Part shown: piece after piece, positions 7,055 to 11,751 of the stretch
How the letters are laid out: each line of letters starts with the position of its first letter
Position numbering within the stretch: position 1 is the stretch's first letter
Assembly: GCA_047639615.1 (NCBI GenBank)
Contig: JBLIOL010000167.1
Span: forward strand, 1 to 11,751
DNA: 11,751 bases
From: CAYWNK01 sp047639615
GTDB taxonomy: Bacteria > Planctomycetota > UBA1135 > GCA-002686595
Direction: 5' to 3'
Notes under the pieces: generated by a model
Database searches by the model: none
What the model was told of the DNA's origin: nothing
Seen by the model: the letters and a program-made list of their open reading frames with translations, nothing else
Translations under genes and position numbers: made by a program

Positions 7055-8500
7055 ATGTTCACCCTCGCCTCGCTGCTAGTCCTGGCCCTCCCGGCCGTCG
7101 GCACAATCCAGCCAGCGCCCAGCGCCAGCCTGCGGGTTGACGACTACGCCGACGCCCTCGCCGAGACCAACTCGATCCTGGTCACGGCCCTGGACGCTCA
7201 CGCAAAGTGGTGCCAAAAGAACAAGGCCTACCGCGAACGGGACCTGGCCTATGGGCGCGTCCTGGAGCACTCGCCGGACCACAAGCTGGGGCGCAAGATG
7301 CTCGGCTACACCTTCGACAAGAAGGCGGACGAGTGGGTTCGCAAGCGCAAGTACCGCGAGCCGAAGAACTCGAAGGCTGAACTCGCCCGCGAAGCTCGCG
7401 AGCTGCTTACAGCCATCGATGCGGAGCACCTGGGGCGGCTCATGAGCTTCCTCAACGGCAAGTATGGTGGGAGCCAGCGCCAACACGCGGAGTTGCTCAA
7501 GCAGTTGCTGGAGGTGAACCCCGATAACGAGGACCTGCGCCAGCGCAACGGCCAGGTGCGCGCCGAGAAGCAGGGTGAGACTGTCTGGGTCCTGAAGGAG
7601 AGCGCGCTCGCCCTAGAGAAACGCCGCACCCAGCGCGAACTGCGTAAGACCCTGAAAGCCGACTGGCAAAGGCCCGAGGATAACGAGGGCCCAACCACCG
7701 GCGACTACGACCTAGACTGGCCCTACGCGGGATCCACAGACAGGGTTCAGGTCTATGGCAACGCCTCCAAGTCGGAGACCATGCGCGCCTTAGAGGTCTG
7801 CCACAACCTCTGGGATTACACGAGGGACATCTTCCAGCACGAGATGGTGCCCTCCCTTAACATCTACATGATCGAGGGCAGTTCGCGCCGCAACGAGATT
7901 CTAGAGGAGGCCTACGGCGATCAACCGGACCGCCTGGCGAGGCTCAAGAAGGTAGCTGGTATGCGCACTGGCAGCTCGATCTTCTCCTACGCGCGTCACT
8001 CCGCGGGCCGCATCGATGGTGCCTGCCGCCAGACCCTGGCCGGCTTGCTTGGCAGCCGTTTCGGGATCAACTCAAGGCATGGCTGGGTGACCGAGGGCTT
8101 CGGCATGTACTTGACCGATCGCTTGCTGCACACGCGCCTGACCTACTTCATCCGCCAGACGGAGTACGTGAACAACAACGACAAGGATCGGGACCGCGAC
8201 ATGCGCCGGGACGACGCGAACTGGTTGTCTATGGCCAAGCGCCTGCTCGGCGGCAAGAGCAAGCCCAACATCGCCATCGGCCTGGGCCGCGACGTGAACA
8301 ATCTCTCCTCCAAGGACCTGCTCGTGAGCTTCGCTCTGGCAGCCTTCCTAATGGAGGGCCACCCGGCCGAGGTCACCGTCAAGGTCCTCGAACGCGTCGG
8401 CAAGGGCGACAACTCGGCCCTGGTCCTGGAAGAGGTGCTCGGCTACGACATCCACACCCTGGGTGAACGCCTGCACCAGTGGCTGACGGAGATTCTGTAG
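7055..8500 (+). CDS. Exported peptidase-MA-like protein, probably catalytically inactive
   Basis: The product is 481 residues. The N-terminus MFTLASLLVLALPAVGTIQPA is a signal peptide. Residues ~30-200 are helical, highly charged and TPR-like (DLAYGRVLEHSPDHKLGRKM..., LLKQLLEVNPDNEDLRQRNG). Residues ~220-400 resemble the gluzincin-type peptidase MA domain: YGNASKSETMRALEVCHNLW (~231), VPSLNIYMI (~265) and WVTEGFGMYL (344-353), with Glu347 in the place of the third zinc ligand of the W-x-x-E-G motif. The preceding helix, where HExxH is expected, instead reads CRQTL (324-328). The zinc-binding histidines and catalytic Glu are therefore missing, and the protein is probably a pseudo-enzyme. A charged loop, NNNDKDRDRDMRRDD, follows at ~370. 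It is followed by a TPR gene and preceded by propeller genes, all exported. The peptidase relationship is inferred from motif layout and is not certain. Confidence 0.75.
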   Translation: MFTLASLLVLALPAVGTIQPAPSASLRVDDYADALAETNSILVTALDAHAKWCQKNKAYRERDLAYGRVLEHSPDHKLGRKMLGYTFDKKADEWVRKRKYREPKNSKAELAREARELLTAIDAEHLGRLMSFLNGKYGGSQRQHAELLKQLLEVNPDNEDLRQRNGQVRAEKQGETVWVLKESALALEKRRTQRELRKTLKADWQRPEDNEGPTTGDYDLDWPYAGSTDRVQVYGNASKSETMRALEVCHNLWDYTRDIFQHEMVPSLNIYMIEGSSRRNEILEEAYGDQPDRLARLKKVAGMRTGSSIFSYARHSAGRIDGACRQTLAGLLGSRFGINSRHGWVTEGFGMYLTDRLLHTRLTYFIRQTEYVNNNDKDRDRDMRRDDANWLSMAKRLLGGKSKPNIAIGLGRDVNNLSSKDLLVSFALAAFLMEGHPAEVTVKVLERVGKGDNSALVLEEVLGYDIHTLGERLHQWLTEIL

Positions 8501-8526
8501 AGGTCTCACTGCCAGGGAATAGAGGT

Positions 8527-8542
8527 CGGACTCACCAGTCCG
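8527..8542 (+). terminator. Stem-loop after the peptidase-like gene, possible terminator
   Basis: CGGACT pairs perfectly with AGTCCG around CACC, 26 bases after the stop codon at 8500. The tract after it is TTACTC, not a U-run, so classical intrinsic termination is only weakly supported. Confidence 0.35.
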
Positions 8543-8612
8543 TTACTCGGGCGTAGGCCGGGGATAGCCCCCCAGCTTGCGCCCGCGCCTTTAGTATTGG
8601 ATGCGCTACTCC

Positions 8613-8632
8613 AGCGCGGCACGGTCCGCGCT
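8613..8632 (+). repeat. 7-bp GC stem-loop in the TPR gene leader
   Basis: AGCGCGG (8613-8619) pairs perfectly with CCGCGCT (8626-8632) around CACGGT. It ends 26 bases before the start codon and lies downstream of the possible -10 hexamer, so it would be in the 5' untranslated region if that promoter is real. It could slow translation or stabilise the mRNA; nothing identifies it as a known riboswitch. Confidence 0.35.
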
Positions 8633-8658
8633 TCCCGCTCCCCCCTGGATTGCTTGCT

Positions 8659-11600
8659 ATGCGGTTGATTCCCGCGCTCGCGCTCGTCCTCGCCGCCCTC
8701 CCCACCGGGAGCCTCGCCGCCCTCCCCACCGGGAGCCTCGCGGCCAGGCCCGCCACCTACCTGCAGGAGGGCACGAATCCGGCCAAGCAGGTCGAGAGCT
8801 ACAAGCGCTACCTCGCCCGCAAGCCCTACCACGACTGGGCCTTCGACAAGCTGATCGAAGCGGCGGTGGCCATGAACGGGCTGCCCGACTTGGTGCGCGA
8901 GTTCGAAGCCAAACTGGAGACCCCGAGCGTCTCCCTGGCCGACCGGGTGGTGCTCGCGCGCCTGTACGCGCGCACGGAACGCGAGGCAGAGGCCCTCGAA
9001 GCACTCAGCGCACTTGAGGAGCGCGACGTGGCTCTGCTAGAACTGATCGGCACCCTGGAGCTCAAGCGCGGGGAGACTGGGGCAGCCATGGCAGCCCTGG
9101 ACGAAGCGGCCGGCATGACCCAAGACCGCAAGCAGCTGGAGTCGATCCACTCCAAGCGCGGCCAGGCCTACCTCTCCGCCGGCGAGCGCGACAAGGCCTA
9201 CGGGGCCTTCAAGGCCCTGGCCGAGCTGGAGCCCGAGAACTTCCACCTGCGACTCGAGTCCGCCACCGAGCTGGCCTACCACGGCCTGCACCGCGAGGCC
9301 CTGATCGAATTCACCGTGGCCGAGGAGCTGGCCGACACGGACACGGCCAAGCGCTGCAAGGTCATGAGCGAGATGGGTCGCTTGCAGGAACGCTTGCAAG
9401 AGATCGAGGAAGCGCTCGCCACCTACGATCGTGCCATTGGGCTCATGAGCCGCGGCAACTGGCTCAAGCGCGACCTAATGAACCGCGTGGTAGCCATCCA
9501 CCGCCGCACGGGCACCCTCGAAGAGATGGTCGCCTCCGCACGCGCCGCCGCTAGCGAGCACGCCCGCGACCTGGACGCCGTGGAATTTTTGGCAACCTCC
9601 CTCGAAGAAGTGCAGCGCTTCGACGAGGCCGCCGAAGTACTCGCCGGCGCCACCGCCGACTTCCCCAGCGACCTCTCGCTCTCGCGCCATCGCATCGAAG
9701 TGCTGAAACGCACGGAAGACACCGACGGTGTCATCGCCGAGTACCAGCGCATCCTTGCGGAGCAACCGGAAGAGCTCGATCTCTACATGGATCTGGGCCG
9801 CGTACTGGCTTCCGAAGGACGCTTCGATGCGGCCAAGCGCCAGTGGAATCGCACCCTCGAAAAACGCCTCACGGACCCCGGCCTATGCATACGCCTGGCC
9901 ACCTTCTACGCGCTCTACGACCAGATCGACGACGCCGTGGGCATGTACGAGAAAGCCATCGCACTCGAGCCCTCAGAACTGCGCCATTATGGCGATTTAA
10001 GCTCATTATTAACCGTTCGCGGCCGTTTGGACGACGTGCCTGCAGTGCTCGAACGGGCCGCCAGTGCCGCTGCTGGCAGCGCGCCGCGCCTGGAAGAGTT
10101 GGCCGGATTATGGGCCCAATTCGGTGATCACGGCCGCGCACGCGAAGCCGTAGAAGCTGCGCTGGAGCTAGACGCCGGCAACCCCAAACTACTGGGCCGC
10201 CTGGCAGATTTGCTCATACGCGAAGGCAACGTCGAGCGCGCCAGCGATGTGTTGCACCAGGTAGTCAACAACGCCAAGGAAGCGGGCCTGCGCACCAGTG
10301 CCGTGGACCGTCTAGTGCGCCTCTACCGACAATCGGATCGTCTCGAGGAACTGGCCCTGCGCGAGCAAGCGGACGTGGACGCCGGCAGCACCGAGCGCGC
10401 GCCCTATCTCGTGCTGGCCAAGATGTACGTCAGCCGCCGCGACCCGGATCAAGCTATCCGCCTCTACGAACGACTACTGGAAATCGACGCGGACCAGGAA
10501 GACCCGCGTAGAGCGCTGGCACGCCTCTATGAGGAACGCGGCGATCAGCAGCTGGCACTGGACCAGTACGCTGCCCTGATCGAGCGCCAACCCCAAGCAC
10601 GCCGGCGCTACCTCAAGGAGGTCGCCAAGATCCACCTCAACCTGCTCAACCAGGACGAGGCCTTCGCCTGCTACGACGAGATCCTGGGCAGTGCCCCTGA
10701 CAACCCGGCCGCCTTCAAGGAGGTCGCCGACGCCTACAAGCGTCTTGGTCTCTGGGACAAGGTCATCGAGTGCATGCAACAGGCCGTGCGCCTCAAGCCG
10801 GACGACGGCCGCCTGCGCATGGACTTGGCCGACGCCTACCGCCAGCGCGGCGAGTGGGACAAGGCTCGTGAGCACGTGCTCGAAGCCGTGGCCTCGCGCG
10901 AGGAGAGCGTCGAGAAGCGCGCGCGCAAGGGCTACTACTTGCTACTCAGCGAGGGCGGCCGTCTCGACCGCGAGATCGAGAGCCTGCGGGCGCGCGTCGA
11001 GGAGAACCCCTACGACCTCGAAGCGCCCCTGGCCCTGACCGACATCTACCAGCGCGAGTTGGAATATGAACTGGCCATCGAGATCCTGGATGGCCTGATC
11101 ATCCTGCAGCCGCGCGAAGCAGCGCTGCTGCGCCAACGGGCGAAGCTCTACGTGCTCATGGAGCGCTTCGGTGAGGCCATCACCGACTTCGAGACCCTCT
11201 GGAAGCTGCCCAAGGCCGACCACCAGACGCTCTCCACCGACATCGCCGCGGCCTGCCTGGAATCGGGCGACCTGGAGCGCGCCAAGCAGCTCATGGCGGG
11301 TGTACATGACCTGCGCAAGGTGGCGCGTCTGTACAAGAAGCACGACCTGCCTGAGGAAGCGGTCAAGGTGCTCGAGAAGGGCGTAGCCGGCGGCGCGGGC
11401 GTCGGTCGCATGATGCTGCAGCTGGCGCAGATCCAGGAGGACATCGGCGACCGTGGCTCCGCGGCCGGGACCCTCGAACGCATGCTGGCCCTGCAAGGTG
11501 ATTCCTGGAAGGTGCTGATCCGCCTCGGCGACCTCTACCACGAGCTCGGCCGCAAGCCCGAGTCCCTCGACATCGGCCACCGGCTCTTCAGCATGGTGCG

Positions 11601-11751
11601 CGTGGACGAGCCCGACGAGAACGAGCCGGATAAGGAAGACGAGGAAGAGGACGAGAACAAGAGTCCTTGGTCCTCCTCATACCGCAGCTATTGGCAGCAG
11701 GCCGGCAACCAGCGTTACGGCGAGCGCCTGGGCCAGATCAAGCAGTACTTC
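8659..11751 (+). CDS. Large exported tetratricopeptide-repeat protein (3' part outside window)
   Basis: The frame is open for 1031 codons from the ATG at 8659 to the right edge with no stop. The N-terminus is a signal peptide (MRLIPALALVLAALPTGSLA) whose hydrophobic end is duplicated. From ~residue 36 on, the whole visible chain is helix-turn-helix TPR units of about 34 residues, for example YLVLAKMYVSRRDPDQAIRL (~580), ARLYEERGDQQLALDQYAAL (~620) and DAYRQRGEWDKAREHV (~725). About 25-28 repeats fit the length. Near the edge, residues ~983-1000 form an acidic stretch (DEPDENEPDKEDEEEDENK), which suggests the repeat block ends and a linker or other domain follows. TPR solenoids are protein-interaction scaffolds; here it should act in the periplasm or outer envelope. 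No catalytic domain is visible. The start is chosen because the signal peptide begins there. Confidence 0.85.
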   Translation, partial: MRLIPALALVLAALPTGSLAALPTGSLAARPATYLQEGTNPAKQVESYKRYLARKPYHDWAFDKLIEAAVAMNGLPDLVREFEAKLETPSVSLADRVVLARLYARTEREAEALEALSALEERDVALLELIGTLELKRGETGAAMAALDEAAGMTQDRKQLESIHSKRGQAYLSAGERDKAYGAFKALAELEPENFHLRLESATELAYHGLHREALIEFTVAEELADTDTAKRCKVMSEMGRLQERLQEIEEALATYDRAIGLMSRGNWLKRDLMNRVVAIHRRTGTLEEMVASARAAASEHARDLDAVEFLATSLEEVQRFDEAAEVLAGATADFPSDLSLSRHRIEVLKRTEDTDGVIAEYQRILAEQPEELDLYMDLGRVLASEGRFDAAKRQWNRTLEKRLTDPGLCIRLATFYALYDQIDDAVGMYEKAIALEPSELRHYGDLSSLLTVRGRLDDVPAVLERAASAAAGSAPRLEELAGLWAQFGDHGRAREAVEAALELDAGNPKLLGRLADLLIREGNVERASDVLHQVVNNAKEAGLRTSAVDRLVRLYRQSDRLEELALREQADVDAGSTERAPYLVLAKMYVSRRDPDQAIRLYERLLEIDADQEDPRRALARLYEERGDQQLALDQYAALIERQPQARRRYLKEVAKIHLNLLNQDEAFACYDEILGSAPDNPAAFKEVADAYKRLGLWDKVIECMQQAVRLKPDDGRLRMDLADAYRQRGEWDKAREHVLEAVASREESVEKRARKGYYLLLSEGGRLDREIESLRARVEENPYDLEAPLALTDIYQRELEYELAIEILDGLIILQPREAALLRQRAKLYVLMERFGEAITDFETLWKLPKADHQTLSTDIAAACLESGDLERAKQLMAGVHDLRKVARLYKKHDLPEEAVKVLEKGVAGGAGVGRMMLQLAQIQEDIGDRGSAAGTLERMLALQGDSWKVLIRLGDLYHELGRKPESLDIGHRLFSMVRVDEPDENEPDKEDEEEDENKSPWSSSYRSYWQQAGNQRYGERLGQIKQYF
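8692..8739 (+). repeat. Exact 24-bp tandem duplication in the signal-peptide coding region
   Basis: 8692-8715 and 8716-8739 are identical and encode AALPTGSL twice in a row (residues 12-27 of the TPR protein). The next bases, GCGGCC, start a third AA pair with a changed third base. The duplication keeps the frame and lengthens the hydrophobic and cleavage region of the signal peptide. It looks like a recent slippage event. Confidence 0.9.

Larger units (their letters stand above)
8501..8658 (+). other. Intergenic leader upstream of the TPR gene
   Basis: This 158-base gap holds two perfect stem-loops (8527-8542 and 8613-8632). It also has a TA-rich hexamer TAGTAT (8592-8597) that could serve as a -10 element 62 bases before the start codon, with TTGCGC nine bases upstream of it. 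The 9-base spacing is too short for a sigma-70 -35. The last 40 bases before the ATG are pyrimidine-rich with no Shine-Dalgarno match. Confidence 0.4.

Noticed and set aside
8499..8527. Direct repeat AGAGGTC (8499-8505 and 8521-8527)
   Set aside because: Seven bases at 22-base spacing, with only loose similarity downstream; expected by chance and with no att-site or repeat-array context.

Overview
The window reads as high-GC bacterial DNA, most plausibly from a marine-type member of the Planctomycetota or a neighbouring phylum. This is inferred from four things. Large secreted repeat proteins dominate (Asp-box propeller, beta-propeller, TPR). A Gly/Leu-rich C-terminal module of the kind seen on planctomycete secreted proteins is present. 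No gene has a Shine-Dalgarno sequence. The genes are loosely spaced and mostly on one strand. No rRNA, tRNA, CRISPR array, integrase or transposase gene is visible, and the species cannot be named from sequence alone.

Layout: (1) 1-544, minus strand, the N-terminal part of a secreted or lipoprotein-like beta-sandwich protein that runs off the left edge. (2) 545-848, a divergent intergenic region. Most of it is a 167-nt imperfect palindrome (660-826) that folds into one long hairpin; this is the most unusual structure in the window. (3) 849-1421, a small class I SAM-dependent methyltransferase-like protein. (4) 1422-1588, a gap with two stem-loops. (5) 1589-5263, a 1224-residue exported sortilin/VPS10-like Asp-box propeller protein with an inserted PDZ domain, an inserted beta-rich domain and a FlgD-like Ig C-terminus. 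(6) 5322-6986, a 554-residue exported WD40-like beta-propeller protein starting at GTG. (7) 7055-8500, a 481-residue exported protein related to peptidase-MA-type gluzincins whose HExxH motif appears to be lost. (8) 8659 to the right edge, at least 1031 residues of an exported tetratricopeptide-repeat protein with an acidic segment near the visible end.

The five plus-strand genes lie in tandem with gaps of 167, 58, 68 and 158 bases. The 58- and 68-base gaps would allow 1589-8500 to be co-transcribed, but no operon can be proved. Apart from the methyltransferase, every gene starts with a signal peptide, so the block looks dedicated to the envelope or extracellular space: propeller and TPR scaffolds for protein interaction. 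No metabolic pathway can be assigned.

I do not see a convincing new defence or mobile system. The items most worth a second look are the long hairpin, the degenerate peptidase, the domain insertions in the Asp-box protein, and the exact 24-bp duplication in the signal peptide of the TPR protein.
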